Shown here: positions 21,401-32,640 of the stretch, one piece after another
Layout: the number at the start of each line of letters is the position of its first letter
How positions within the stretch are numbered: position 1 is the first letter of the stretch
The notes under the pieces: model-generated
What the model was told of the DNA's origin: nothing
The model's input: the letters and a program-made list of their open reading frames with translations, nothing else
The model's database searches: none
Program-made: the position numbers and the translations under genes
Assembly (NCBI GenBank): GCA_965153455.1
Contig: OZ234497.1
Span: 682,001-746,000, forward strand
Direction: 5' to 3'
Length of the DNA stretch: 64,000 nucleotides
Source of the DNA: Sphagnum compactum
Taxonomy: Eukaryota > Bryophyta > Sphagnopsida > Sphagnales

Positions 21401-23644
21401 TGAAGGCCTTAGGGTAGCCTTTTGAACAAACACCGTCAACCATGCAAGTGCAATGTGGGTTGATGGTGCCACAAGGGCCATGCACCATGCATCTTGTAAC
21501 GACTTCAAAAAGAGTGGGGTGTGCATCCTTATCAGGCAACTCTGCAGACACCATGCGGTCGTATTCATCGGGCCCTCGTGGTTTGTGATCGGAGTGCAGA
21601 ATGAACAGAATGTGTGCATGGGGCAGGCCTCTCTTCTGCCACTCAATGACATGAATGTTAGCCACCACCTTGCCAAAAACGCCCTTCTTCAAAAGCCTGT
21701 CCAGCAAATGCTGTAATTTCCCAACAAAAACACGTGTGACCAAATCAGGGCGGTCATTGGCAATCTCGCCGGGCTTCAGCGCATTGACAATCTCTTCCCA
21801 CTTAGGGTTGCAGGTCATGGTGATGAACAAATCAGGCTTGCCATATTGGCGGACAATGGCCATGGAATCTTGGTACAATTGAGCCATGTGTCGGTGTCCA
21901 CCAGTGAATGAAGATGGCAATACAATGAGCCTGCCCAGGTTGTCGATGTTGGCGTCGTTATTGGCAACAGCATCAGCTACGCCACCATAAATTGCAGCAC
22001 GCAAAGGGCCCTGGTTGTTGCGTATGTAAAACAGTCGTTGTGATTCCACTTTGCTGTATTGGTCAACACCCCACTCTTGATACAAACGTTTGTCATACAC
22101 AAAGAGGGCGTGCGATGCCGGGTTCCTATCGTGCATGTGATAGCAAGCCCACTCCCGTGCTGTGATTTTTTTGCGTTGTGCAGGTTGTGCTGGTCGTGCA
22201 TCTGTTGCAACATGTTCAACATCACCTTCCTCCTCGCTGCCATCATCCTGTGGAGGTTGTGGTGGGCTGACAGGGGCAACAGCAGCATGGGGCATGTATG
22301 GCTGCCAACCGAGCTCACCATGAGGATGGAACAACACAAAGTGCAGCGGATCGTAAGCAGGGTGCAAGTCACTAATCCTCCATAGCTCGCCGCCGCGTGC
22401 ACGCACTCTGATGTCCCTGCCTGTAACCGGCTCGTCACCGCCACCTGTGGAGGAGCACCAACATTTATGTCAACGAATGAGGAACATTGCATCAAGTGAG
22501 CGATGGCAACAAACAAACAGCACATCAGCACACGTTACTGAAGAACCTCACCTGGGAGCAGCCCAGCCACTTCGGGCGCGGTAGGAGCATTGTAGCGGCG
22601 CTTGTCAACGTTGCCGTCGACCCTGATGACAACTTCCCATTGAGGCAAGTCGTGTGCGAGCATGTCCATGACTTGTTTGAAACGTTGCACAAATGTGTTG
22701 TGATCATGCAACATTTGTTGTAGCCCTGCCAAAGTTGGCTGATGCAAAGCAGCGCCCGTAGCACCCAAAGCTGCAAGGCGTGCTGTGACTTGTGCATCCA
22801 TGGAATCAATGATGTACAGCTCGGCGAATTGTGGCACATCATGCTCGGCAGGCTGCAAAGGCCCCAACAAGTGATGCACAGCCCCTTTGATGGCAATCAT
22901 GCTGATCCCTTGTTCCGGGGAATGGATGTGTAGGCCCGTTGAGGCCATCTGCAATGCAGAGTTGTATGCACGAATGTTCAACCTGAAATCCTTAGTGGTA
23001 GGTGACAAAGGCTGGTGCTCACTGGGCACACTGGTGAGCAAATCTTTGAGTGGCTGAGGTGCAGGGGCGGGGAAAGCATTGCTCAACCCAGACATCTTGC
23101 CACCGCCGCAACACAAAGTGGTGCGCTTTTTCTCGTGCTGAAAGCGGAGTGCATTGCAGTGTGTGCACTTATGTGACATGGCACCCAATGAGTGTACCAC
23201 CAACCCCTCCACCTCATCCGCAGTGTGCAGGGCTTGCTTCCCAGCTCGCCGGGCGCGAGCCCCTCGCCTCGCTGCTTGTCGTTGGTTAGAAGGCTCGGCT
23301 ACCCTGGCAGCACGCCTGGCAGAGGCATCCCGTTCCCTAACTGCCTGCTGGTGTTCAGCAGGCTGGGCTGCCCTGGCAACACGCTTGGCAGAGGCATCCC
23401 GTTCCTTGACTGCCTGTTGCTGTTCAGCAGACTGGGCTGCCTTAGCAGCACGCCTGGCAGAGGCATCCCATTCCCTGACTGCCTGTTGTTGTTCAACAGA
23501 CTGAGCTGCCCTGGCAACACGCTTGGCAGAGGCATCCCGTTCCCTGACTGCCTGTTGTTGTTCAGCAGACTAGGCTGCCCTGGCAGCACGCCTGGCAGAG
23601 GCATCTCGTTCCCTGACTACCTGCTGCTGTTCAGCACTCTGCAT
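18442..23644 (-). CDS. Helitron Rep-helicase (RepHel), four exons, TAG at codon 25
   Basis: Exons 23644-22552, 22444-21328, 21200-20264 and 20133-18442 join in frame across three GT-AG introns of 107, 127 and 130 bp to 1612 codons. Residues 1-140 are charged 23-residue repeats; a Cys pair follows (SHKCTHC, about 156). The Rep nuclease HUH motif is GLPHAHILF (637-645) and the two catalytic tyrosines lie in KYLYKYVYKG (774-783). The Pif1-type helicase shows Walker A GLGGTGKT (1145-1152), Walker B IVWDEAVM (1223-1230), GGDFRQILPVV, and a C-terminal TINKAQGQTL. It would nick and unwind element ends for rolling-circle transposition in the nucleus. Codon 25 (23572-23570) is TAG where sister repeats have CAG; no other break is seen. 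I see no RPA or OTU domain. Confidence 0.85.
23300..23640 (-). repeat. 69-bp repeats encoding the charged RepHel N-terminus
   Basis: Five units of 69 bp encode variants of QQQAVRERDASAKRVARAAQ. Arginine- and alanine-rich coiled repeats are common ahead of the Helitron N-terminal domain. The second unit from the start carries the TAG. Open frames on the plus strand here are shadows. Confidence 0.85.
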
Positions 23645-24190
23645 TGTACACAAAGTCCGGGAACCATGACACACCTAAGCCACACCCATTATGTGTGTGA
23701 AGCTCCACCCGACAACCCCCTCCTCCTCCTCCTCCTTGCCTCCTGCATTGCTGCAACCCACATCAATTCTTTTTCTCTTTCCTTCCTTCCTTCCTTCTTT
23801 CCTTACTGCATTGCCACAACCAACAACATCAATTCTTCTTGACAACCCATTACCAAATGTCTGATTCTTGACCTACTTCTAATAACAGATTTGATTTTTT
23901 GATTCTTGAGCAAGTCTTACAGATAGATTGCAATGCAATATGTGTTATGAAAGCTGTAGTCATAGATCAACTTACAGAAGCCAAATCAAGCAGAAGCCAA
24001 ATCAAGCTTAGCAAGCTCAACAGGATCAGCCTCACTCAAGAGATGATGCAAATGTATCTTCACCATATATGAATGAAGAAGAAATGGGTCCCAAAAGATT
24101 ATGACCAAAAAACAAATTCTGATATAATAATACTTGTGGCAGTCTATTGTGAATGGTCGCAGCCAGAACGACAATTGGATGCAGTGCCTT

Positions 24191-24625
24191 AATTGGGTGC
24201 CCATGACCTTCGGACACTGTGAAGTCCCCCGGTTTCTTTGAAAAGGGCAGAGAAAAAAAAAAGAAAAAACCCTGGTATTAACCCTGGGCAGCCCGCCGGA
24301 AAAGGGCGGAAAAAAAAAAAAAAAAAAACCCTGGTATTAACCCTAGGCAGCCCGCCGGAAAAGGGCGGGGAAAAAAAAAAACCCTGGTATTAACCCTGGG
24401 CAGGTCCGGCGCCTACACAGCAAACCCGCCGGAAAAGGGCGAAAAAAAAAAAAGACACCCTGGGTTTAACCCTGGGCAGCCCGCCGAAAAAGGGCGGGGA
24501 AAAAGAAAAAAAAAAAACCCTGGTATGAACCCTGGGCAGGTCCGGCGCCTACACAGCGAAAAAAAAAAAAAAAAAAAAAAAAAAAACCCCTGGGCAGCCC
24601 GCCGGAAAAGGGCGGAAAAAATATT
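24191..24625 (-). mobile_element. Degenerate Helitron end with A-rich/'ccctgg' tandem repeats
   Basis: A family 3' end in minus orientation starts at about 24191 (hairpin GTGTCCGAAGGTCAC inside, terminal CTRR decayed). It is followed by six or seven units made of 'ccctgggcagcccgccgg', 'aaaagggcgg' and a long A run. The unit ends abut the next 3' terminus at 24625. No gene. Confidence 0.6.
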
Positions 24626-25249
24626 TAGTGGGTGCCCGTGACCTTCGGACACTGTGAAGTCCCCTGGTTTCTTTAAACCAAGAGGGACACACAAAGGCGC
24701 AAAGCAGCCTTTTTTTTTTTCTTTTTTTTCAAAAAAATTTCCCAATGAAAACATACATGGTGAACAAATCTGGCTATAAACCAAAATATGAAGTACACAA
24801 CTTTAATCATCCTTCTATATTTTTGGCTATAGACTAAAAACCAAATCAAAAAAATCTGGCAAATTTTACTAAATTTTTCCCCTCACTTCTGGCTATTGAA
24901 AACACTTTAAAAATCATTTGAATTTTTGAATTTCACCATCAGGGAAAAGGCTGCTTGGAACCCATGTTTCTTAAGAGAGAGAGTTTTGTGAGGGTTCTGG
25001 GGCCGGTCACCAACAAATTTTTAAAACTCTTTAGTTTGCAACAATGGATATCGGGTTGCAAATTGAGGACTGGACTTCTTCATGTGGGATATGTTCCGAA
25101 TTGGCCACGAAAGGCCGGAAAATAGATCCCTGGACATCCCTTTTTGTTTTTTTTGTTTTTTTTTTGGTGGTGGGTTTTGGTTGACACAATTTGTCATGGG
25201 CGGAAAAGACAGACAGGCCGGAAACAACAATAAACTTAGCCCTTGCATT

Positions 25250-25888
25250 TCAGTCCTGTACAGGCCCAAATTTCCAGGCTTGTGGTGTTTATTTTAGACC
25301 CAGCAGCGATTCCGAGAGCCACCCCAGTCCTTCCTTGATTGGAAAGCCAGCCTTCGACGAAATCTAGGAGGAGACTACAATGGGGTTATCTATCTTGGAA
25401 CTGTCCAAAGCTTGCTTATTATTATTATTATTATTATTTTGGGTGATGGACCAATCATAAATGCCCCCATCACAGAAGGAAACAAAATAAAATTGAACTT
25501 TGGGGGTCCAATTATGTGCAACTAATTAATACTGAAAAAGGCTTTGTGGGGGTTTTTTTTTTTTTCATTTCAGTCCTGTACAGGCCCAAATTTCCAAGCT
25601 TGTGGTGTTTATTTTAGACCCAGCAGCGATTCCGAGAGCCACCCCAGTCCTTCCTTGATTGGAAAGCCGGCCTTCGACGAAATCTAGGAGGAGACAATGG
25701 GGTTATCTATCTTGGAACTGTCCAAAGCTTGCTTATTATTATTATTATTATTATTATTTTGGGTGATGGACCAATCATGGATGCCCCCATCACAGAAGGA
25801 AACAAAATAAAATTGAACTTTGGGGGTCCAATTATGTGCAACTAATTAATACTGAAAAGGGCTTTGTGGGGTTTTTTTTTTTTTTTTT
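25250..25888. repeat. Tandem duplication of about 320 bp
   Basis: 25250-25562 and 25570-25888 are nearly identical, from 'cagtcctgtacaggccc' to 'gctttgtggg' plus a T run. They differ mainly in the number of 'att' units (25418 and 25735) and one 3-bp indel. Low divergence implies a recent event. No gene. Confidence 0.9.
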
Positions 25889-26230
25889 TTTCCTATTGTG
25901 TCATTTTGACTCCTTGATTTTAACTTAGGTGCTGCTCAAGGCAAGCCAGTTTCATTCAAGTGGGATCCACAGTACTCTACGCTGAAGGCAGTTTTCTGAA
26001 GTTGCTGGCGAAGCTCAACACAAATGAGATTAGTAATAATCTTCACCCGGAACCAGTTCTTGTCATGTCACGGACGGACAGACACACCAAGCAAGTCTTG
26101 GAAATAGCTGCTGACGGGTTTCATGGTTGGGTATGAGTAGGGTGCCCACATGATTGACATTTTGCTTTAAAAAATATTTGTAATCAGCTTGTCAATATCT
26201 GCTGACTCTTCAAAGTTTCAAGGAGGGATC

Positions 26231-26331
26231 CAACTTTGCATATTCCTTTATTAGTTCAAAGTGTTGGAGCAAAGTCTCCTGAATGATCTTCTCTCCAACA
26301 CTTTGAACTCATAAAGGCATATGCAAAGTTG
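26231..26331. repeat. 39-bp inverted repeat (foldback) with 23-base loop
   Basis: 26231-26269 is the reverse complement of 26293-26331 at 37 of 39 positions, with a 23-base loop. Either strand would fold into a long hairpin if transcribed. It sits about 280 bp downstream of the captured exons on their strand. Size and near-perfect pairing resemble young plant miRNA or small-RNA precursors made by inverted duplication; no expression evidence is available. Confidence 0.8.
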
Positions 26332-26533
26332 ATGTAGCTTTGTTGGAGTCCATAGCTAACGCCTCCAAATTGGCTGAAGATCCAAATGCTGGAGGTGCGT
26401 GCAAACTTGGTACACATCATCATGGATGGCACTTGGATGAGTAAAAACATTTCTGGACACTGACACTTTAAAACTGCCATACCCAAATGAACAGCTAGTT
26501 CACTTTGGCATCCCAAGTGGAATTTCTTCAGTT

Positions 26534-27122
26534 TAGTAAAAGCCTGCATATAGCAATGGTTCGTTGCAGGAATGAAATCACAGTGAAAATAGCTCATATT
26601 ATACAGAGGACTTACTTGAGTTTAGAAAATGGTCGACTGGAAACTTCTTCATCCTGTGACTGGGGACTGGAACTTGGTGATTTGAGTGCCTCGCCTGGAA
26701 GAACTTGTCACCACCAGAAGGAGCACATTCCTTCCTTTCCATCAGGCTACTACTACTGCTACTACTACTACTATTAGTCTTGTGGGCAACAACTCCCTGA
26801 ATCCAAAAGATCTACACACTGCACATCATCAAGCAAATCTACATAGAAATCTATCAATCAAAGCAGAGACCAAGAAGAGAACAAAAGAAGAATAAACACA
26901 AGCTTACATACATGAACTGCGCGCACATGGAAAGTTGGTCGATTCTCTGGATCCTTTGCATTTTGGAGCAAGGACTTGTGGGTTAACACATCTTCTACTC
27001 TCTCTGCGTTTACATCCAACGCATATCTGCAGGAGGGCATACAGCAGCAAGAGTGTAGCAGTGATTGCTTGGTTCTCGTGAGCAGCAGCAATGACACCCA
27101 CCACTACACCCAAGCTCTCCAA
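26534..27122 (-). pseudogene. Exons of an unrecognised captured gene
   Basis: One exon (27026-26912) begins after a CCTCCTGCAG acceptor and encodes '[20 protein letters not shown]', then '[14 protein letters not shown]', before GTATGT. The next (26796-26616) starts after TTCAG in phase 0, encodes a serine run and 'KKFPVDHFLNS', and ends at GTAAGT. Joining to a third acceptor at 26543 gives a stop after three codons. I do not recognise the family. The consistent splice phases argue that these are real exons. Truncation and location inside a Helitron suggest capture. An overlapping frame starting at 27122 could instead be the true upstream part. Confidence 0.45.
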
Positions 27123-27140
27123 AATGTAACCCTATACCCA

Positions 27141-27171
<31 letters not shown>

Positions 27172-27300
27172 GTGAATTTCCACCCATCCAAGATATTCAC
27201 ACACGCGCGCACACACTGTGTGTGTGTCTCTCTCTTTCTCTCTCTGAATTTCCACCCACCCAAGATCTTCACACATCCCCTCTCTCTCTCTCTGTCTGTA
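27120..27300. repeat. CT-rich microsatellite region
   Basis: Runs of (TC)n at about 27141-27175, 27226-27247 and 27280-27296, separated by a repeated 'gaatttccaccca' phrase and a (GT/CA) stretch. Possibly a 5' leader or promoter of the captured gene on the minus strand. Confidence 0.75.
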
Positions 27301-27679
27301 ACCTTGAATTTCTAGCAGGCACCCAAGATCTTGACACATGCGAATTTGCAAAGGGAACCCAGAAAGGGCGGCGACAGAAATAGGAAGGAAGAGAGAACCT
27401 AGACCTAGTAGGAAGCTGATTGAAATGCGCAAGAAGCTCGTCCGCGAAACCGGGTTGGTCCGCCACCGGATTCCCCCTCTTTTTCAACGCTGATCACATC
27501 TAGATAAAATTGTTGCGGTCGCCATTCGTCGTCGTCGTCCTCCTCTTCCATCTAGGGACTTCGATTTCAAGACCTGGTCCTGTCCGTCCGTCGAGGTCTT
27601 GAAACCAAGATCGGCACCTGGACGGACAGACAGACGGACAGACGGACAGACACACTGTTGTAATTATATATAAGATAGA

Positions 27680-28699
27680 GCATAGTTTTTAATTTTGAAA
27701 GAAAATTTGTGAAAATGACAAAACAAAAGAAAAAGCTCAAAGCTTATCCAAGGTCAAGAATTGAAACTCTTTCCTCAATGTGATAGTTATAAATGTCTTT
27801 TTTTTTTCTAGAGGTGGCTTAGTAGGTTTTCACTCTATGTTTGATGGCAAATCACATCCCAAAACTTCTCTTTAATTTATTAGAGGTGACATATCCAATA
27901 TGTTTTATAAACCTTACACACTTGGCCATAATTACATCCAATGAGCTAATAACATCTCAAGGTTTTAAATCTTCTTTTACATTCCTTTTTAAAAGAAATT
28001 ATTTGGTTTAACAAAGAAATTGGACATAATCCATGTCTAATATCATCATCAAAGACTGCATTACTTATATAATTATTAAACATCCATATCCATATACTTT
28101 ATAGTCCATTGGGCTTCATCGGTGGTCATCCATTTCACTAATATTATAGCCAAGGTGATTTGTTGAACATGTTTTCAATGAACCATTTGCTTTAGTTGTT
28201 ACAAATATAATCAAATCATTGCCTTGTGTATTGTAGTTTGACAATAATGATAAACAATATGAATATTATTAAACAATTTTGCAATTTCCACCAATCATGA
28301 ATATGTTCCATTGAGACATTTTCACCGAACCAACAAATACAATATGATTTCATGTCTACTAATTGTTTAACCAATTTCCTATATATATATATATGGTCCC
28401 CACTTTATTATTTTTGTTAATATTAACATATAATTTTCCAAGAAAATTTAAACGCATGAATATGAATCAATCCCATTTCTATAAATTAATAGATTGTGCG
28501 GCATTTTTAGGTTGAAGTGTGATCAACAAAAGTTCAAATTACATTGGACGCCAAGCAATAAACTTTTTTTCTTTCAAATCATCAAATCCCTTGTGCTCTA
28601 TTTTCAGCTATTCTACATGACATAATCAAGTGTATGTGGCTTAACCCAACACTCCAAATTTTGATAAAAGAGATACAAGATGTAAACTTCATGAAACTT
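27680..28699. other. AT-rich interval, no gene seen
   Basis: No frame longer than chance, no family resemblance. Contains a short (AT)n at about 28380-28394. Confidence 0.5.
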
Positions 28700-28924
28700 T
28701 TATGATATATGATATACCTTGAACTTGAAACGAGCTACAAGTATCCCATGAGCATCTTGCACTTGAGTTTCGTATTTGTAAGACTCCGATGAATTTGAGT
28801 GGAATTTGCCATGTTCTCGAATTGCTCCAAAAACCACAACCCCATTCTCATCACATATGTCCCACTTATTGGTGAATGAATGTAGGGGTTTTTCCAGAAT
28901 GCTTAAGCTTATATCAAGCTGCAT
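28700..28924 (-). CDS. Possible exon of a LURP-one-like protein
   Basis: The 74-residue frame contains 'SFTNKWDICDENGVVVF' and 'QVQDAHGILVARFKFKV', spaced like the 'D-x-x-G' strands of LURP-one/Tubby-C-like domains. It ends near a potential donor (AAGTTCAAG before GTATAT, about 28710), and CACATGCAG before its start could be an acceptor. No companion exon was found. The family match is weak; an unrelated chance frame is possible. Confidence 0.25.
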   Translation of the reverse strand: MQLDISLSILEKPLHSFTNKWDICDENGVVVFGAIREHGKFHSNSSESYKYETQVQDAHGILVARFKFKVYHIS

Positions 28925-29057
28925 GTGATAGATATCATGCCATCACACTTATCACCACCACAATGATAGAAAATGCCATAATTCACTCATACCATTTGGT
29001 GGGTAGCAATTGTTCTTTTCCTTTTGTCTCCATCATACAAGGCACCTTTTCTTATTG

Positions 29058-29096
<39 letters not shown>

Positions 29097-30211
29097 ATTA
29101 ATATTAATATCTATCTAATTAAGAATGGTATGTGAGATTGAAAAAGAATCTCTAATATAACTTGTTGGCAATGCCAGCAAGTGCCCAACCTTTAACAAAA
29201 ACAATTATAGAAGACCTACCTAGTGTATTTTCCAAACTTTCCAACCAACGATCTTTAATTTCCTTACCAAATTGGGTATGGAAATTGGGACGGTGAAGAA
29301 ATCATTCTCCATATCTTTGTGATAGATGGGGTGAATTTTGGATATTTAAAATTGGTGTTTGAAGTATGTAGTTCATTATTTAAATTGGGATAATTGAGGC
29401 ATATAGTTGGTTGTTTTAAATGGAATATTTCAGGTATATTAGTTGGTTCTCTTTGTTTTCTTTTCAAGAAAGAGCCACATTGATGCCCATCACAAAATTT
29501 TCTGGAACATTGGGCACTCCCCAACATAGAAGCCTAGATATGCTTCGCTCCCCCAAAATGGATGGAAGCATAGATATGTTTTCCCTTTGGCACCCCCTTT
29601 ACGATTTATATGTTGTACTTACTACCATGGCTGGTTATGCACAAATTATATTATTTCTAGGAATGCCAAAATTTTCAAAAAATACTAACTCAAAGAGAAA
29701 ATGTTTGGAAAGGAAAATGTAGAATATTCTGAAATTTTTTGGATTTTATTTTTATTTTTTTCAAATTGGAATCTTCAACCTCAATTGATTTTTTTGTGCC
29801 CAAGCCACAAAAGGTATTACAATACATGGAAGTTAAAACTGTGGCCCAAGCAAATGGGATAAAACTGAGGTGCTATTAGGAGCTTGGGGAACATTTGGGA
29901 ACACATTGGGAACATTGAGGAAAAGAAAAAGAGAAGAGAATAATTCCTCCCCTCCTAAAACCCAAAAGAGAAAAAACTGGCCCCCTAATGCATGCTGAGC
30001 CTTCTCATTGGCTACATGAAAATTTTATTTTCAGAACTATTTGTCACCAATCGTGGCCTGGGCGAATAACCCCATTATAAACCGGGGTTATTTATTTATT
30101 TATTTATTGTGATATTTCAGGCTCAAAAGTGGTTGATGAAGTCATCAAGTGGATGGGTTTCAAGTGGAATATTTGTTTGTGAATATGTGGCAACATAATT
30201 AACCCATATTC
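28925..30211. other. AT-rich interval with (AT)n tract
   Basis: A (TA)n run of about 34 bases lies at 29060-29092 and a 'tatt' repeat at about 30088-30108. No gene is visible. Confidence 0.5.
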
Positions 30212-30375
30212 CCTCCTTGAATACAAAAGGGTGTAGAGTGGCACTCCACACCCCCAAGACCTAATACCAGAATCTCCAGCTGAGCTCGGTATGTGCCCTG
30301 GAGTATTAATCTCAACTTCACAATTTATATTCTTATTATGGTGCGTTCACACTTGACATTAAGTTATTGTTAAAT
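30212..30375. repeat. Paralogue of the left window edge (1-175)
   Basis: Near-identical to 1-175, marking the outer flank of duplication copy 2. The next 240 bases (30375-30613) have no counterpart in copy 1 within the window and no gene. Confidence 0.8.
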
Positions 30376-30613
30376 GAAAATCTAGGTGGCATCCTAGGTG
30401 TCACCCAATGTTAAATGGGTGATAGCTTAATCTTAAGTGAATGTTAGCTTAACATAAAATGTTCATGCTAAGTAGGTGTAAGTCCTAAGTGACTAGCATG
30501 GTGTTAGGGGACTCAATACGAGAGTTCTAACATCAGGTGTGAATGCACCTTCGTAATCATTAACAATTTAGATTCTAAGCTTGACAAGTTATTTTCATCA
30601 TGCCATTCATGAT

Positions 30614-31320
30614 CTAGTGTGTGCCCCGTGCATAATGCACAGGTGTGTTATTTCAACAATGTTTGGTTCAACCCCGTTGAACCCCCCCCCCGCCCGGTCC
30701 TTCGCATTTCCCACTCCGGGTCTTTAACCCGTCGATCCCCCCCTTGAATATTCTCCCACTTGGAAAAGAGGAGGGATTCTTATGCCTAGGCCTTAAGAGT
30801 GGGAGGGATCTTACACCTAAGTGCCTTGTGCGGTGCCTGACTCTGGACAAAAAAAAACACCCCCAAAAAACCACCCAAAAGGACCCCGGCCCACCCCTCA
30901 ATTCAATTAATAGGTACCACGGGTTATTGCAACTATGAGAAATAAAATCAATAACCCCAAGTTATACACCCCCTTCCCCACCCCCAATTTTTTTAATTAA
31001 AAAAACTCCTAATAAGTAGCCCACGGGTCCATAGTTTTTTTTTCCCCCCCACTCCCTTCATTAAAATTTCCAACAAAAAAAAAGTAGGGCTGTCTATATA
31101 GTCTATATCCATCCAAAGGCTTCCCCTTTGCCTGCCAAAACTCGATCCAATCCGTGCACAGCCGAAATTCCACGGCCGCGATATTCACACGCACTCGAGT
31201 TCCAGGTCAGAGGCAGACGAGTGTCGTGGTCCACACATTGTCACGAAGTAGACTGTCCGTCCGGCTTCAGGGGCGGCTTCATTGTCGGTACCATCCTTCC
31301 TTTACTATATGTAATAACTT
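30614..31320 (-). mobile_element. Non-autonomous Helitron, 'cctgtgcattatgcacgg' family
   Basis: The left 3' end reads CTAG after the hairpin GTGCA-TAA-TGCAC flanked by CC and GG. The right end matches the element at 40093-40686 ('tcattgtcggtaccat' then 'ctttactatatgtaat'). Its 5' base is TT where the sister has TC. The interior carries C runs and (30720-30790) a segment shared with 40260-40330. The outer base at the 3' end is not canonical. No gene. Confidence 0.7.
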
Positions 31321-32509
31321 AGGTTCATGACTCACTCTTCATGAGCTTACTCCCTATAGCTCTCCAGATGACAATAGCTCTCCTATCATCATATCTCATC
31401 AATTTGGAACTAGAATCAATGCTATAATGACCAAGTCACAATTGAAACCAAAAGTGAGTTTTGACTACTAATTAATTTTGAAAGAGATGAAAATTAAACC
31501 TTTCAAGAGTAGGTGAAGTGGACCACTTTTGTAATAAAATGGGAATTTTTGAGATTTTAGTTTTTGGAAAAGTAATTGTGTTAAAAAAATCATTGTTAAT
31601 TGGTGCATGTTATGGAGTTATGTATTGTATCACATTTGAGTTCATTGGATATTCAAGTTCAATTTTGTCAATGTTTTCAATTTTTGAGAGGTCCCAACTA
31701 TCTCTTTGCATGAAATGAGCAATGTGAGATGAAACATCCATGGTCAGGTTCCCTAAAAAAATTAATTAATGTATAAATGTGAAAAATCTTTTGACATGAA
31801 AAACTTTATGTACATTTCTATCAGTTGGTACATGGACATGTTAGGCTTGACCATGGATGACATCTATTTAGAGTATGGCAAAGTGATTGTATGGAGAAAC
31901 AAAGATTTATCGGCATAGGGACATCTTGGATAGTTTTGAAAACTAGGCGTGATGTTAAAAATTGTCTTAGCAACAATGACCATATTGAAATTGTTGGGCA
32001 TATATATGAAATGGATGTGAGGGATGATGGAAAAAGTATGGGGATGTCATCCACAAATTTTGGCCATGTCCAAGGAATCTAGGGAGTCTATCAAGGGCAT
32101 TGGCCTAGAATTTCAAACATTGATCATGTCAAGCTCAGGTGAATTGGGGGAAGGACAGGTGTTGTTTGGGTAAGTGTTGAGGGTGATCCCTTAGCCCTTC
32201 AAGGATAATTAACCTAAATTGTGAGAGAATTGTCTTGTGTTACGGTCTCAGATTGCTTGTGCGAGATTGTTCTTCGGCACTTAGCATGCCCTCTTTGAAC
32301 AATCTAATGCTTATTATCCTCGCACTACTTGAAATGGATGAATATAATTCTCTGAAATCTTGAAATGTGCATATAGTGTGAATAGTTCACTTCTTTTGTG
32401 TCCAAGAAAGTTACTCCTTAAACCGACACTTCGATGTTTCCAATAAACTTTTTAATGATATTTTAGATGGAAAACATGACGTATCATAATTTTGTATTTT
32501 TTCCCCATT

Positions 32510-32640
32510 CAAAGTGGTTTGGAGTTTGATGTGTTTGTGAGGGAACTAGTTGGTGGCGAGCCAAATGATATCACTTTTATTTGCCTTCTTCTTTCAGCTT
32601 GTAGCCATAGAGGTCTGGTGCTTCATCTTGTGTTGTTATT
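32510..32640 (+). pseudogene. PPR motif remnant
   Basis: One frame reads 'SGLEFDVFVRELVGGEPND' followed by 'ITFICLLLSACSHRGLV'. The second part is the hallmark of PLS-type pentatricopeptide proteins ('PNDITFxxLLSACSHxGLV'). Nothing recognisable as PPR precedes or follows, so only about one motif survives. Copy 1 has an extra frameshift. Confidence 0.65.

Larger units (their letters stand above)
18371..24190 (-). mobile_element. Large Helitron with near-intact Rep-helicase gene
   Basis: The 3' end is well defined: GTGGCTA (18385-18391) pairs with TAGCCAC (18400-18406) around an 8-base loop, ten bases before CTAG (18371-18374). The base after CTAG on the minus strand is A, not the usual T, because it abuts a truncated relative. 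The Rep-helicase gene fills 18442-23644 on the same strand, 70 bp from the 3' end, the standard Helitron layout. The 5' end is not resolved. It should lie between 23645 and 24190, or, if the next elements are nested insertions, as far as 27679. Bases 23645-24190 show no gene. Confidence 0.8.
24625..27679 (-). mobile_element. Helitron E with captured gene pieces
   Basis: The 3' end reads CTAA at 24625-24628 behind the hairpin GTGTCCGAAGGTCAC. The first 90 bases match Helitron A at 8771. The proposed 5' end is TCTATCTTATATATAA at 27679, preceded by the GACAGACGGAC run; its outer flank is C, not A. Between them lie a tandem 320-bp duplication, a foldback and exons of an unrecognised gene on the minus strand. 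The pairing of these two ends is an inference; two shorter elements are possible, since another GACGGACAGAC run lies near 26070. Confidence 0.5.

Noticed and set aside
18472-23842. Many plus-strand frames of 60-227 codons
   Set aside because: They are antisense shadows of the Rep-helicase gene, whose codon usage keeps the opposite strand open.
24240-24600. Regular repeats that could suggest a CRISPR-like array
   Set aside because: Units are contiguous tandem repeats with A runs of varying length, not repeats with unique spacers, and lie between Helitron ends in a eukaryotic genome.
27190-27432. Frames rich in Arg/Glu/Ser-Leu across the CT microsatellites
   Set aside because: Composed of translated dinucleotide repeats; no domain.
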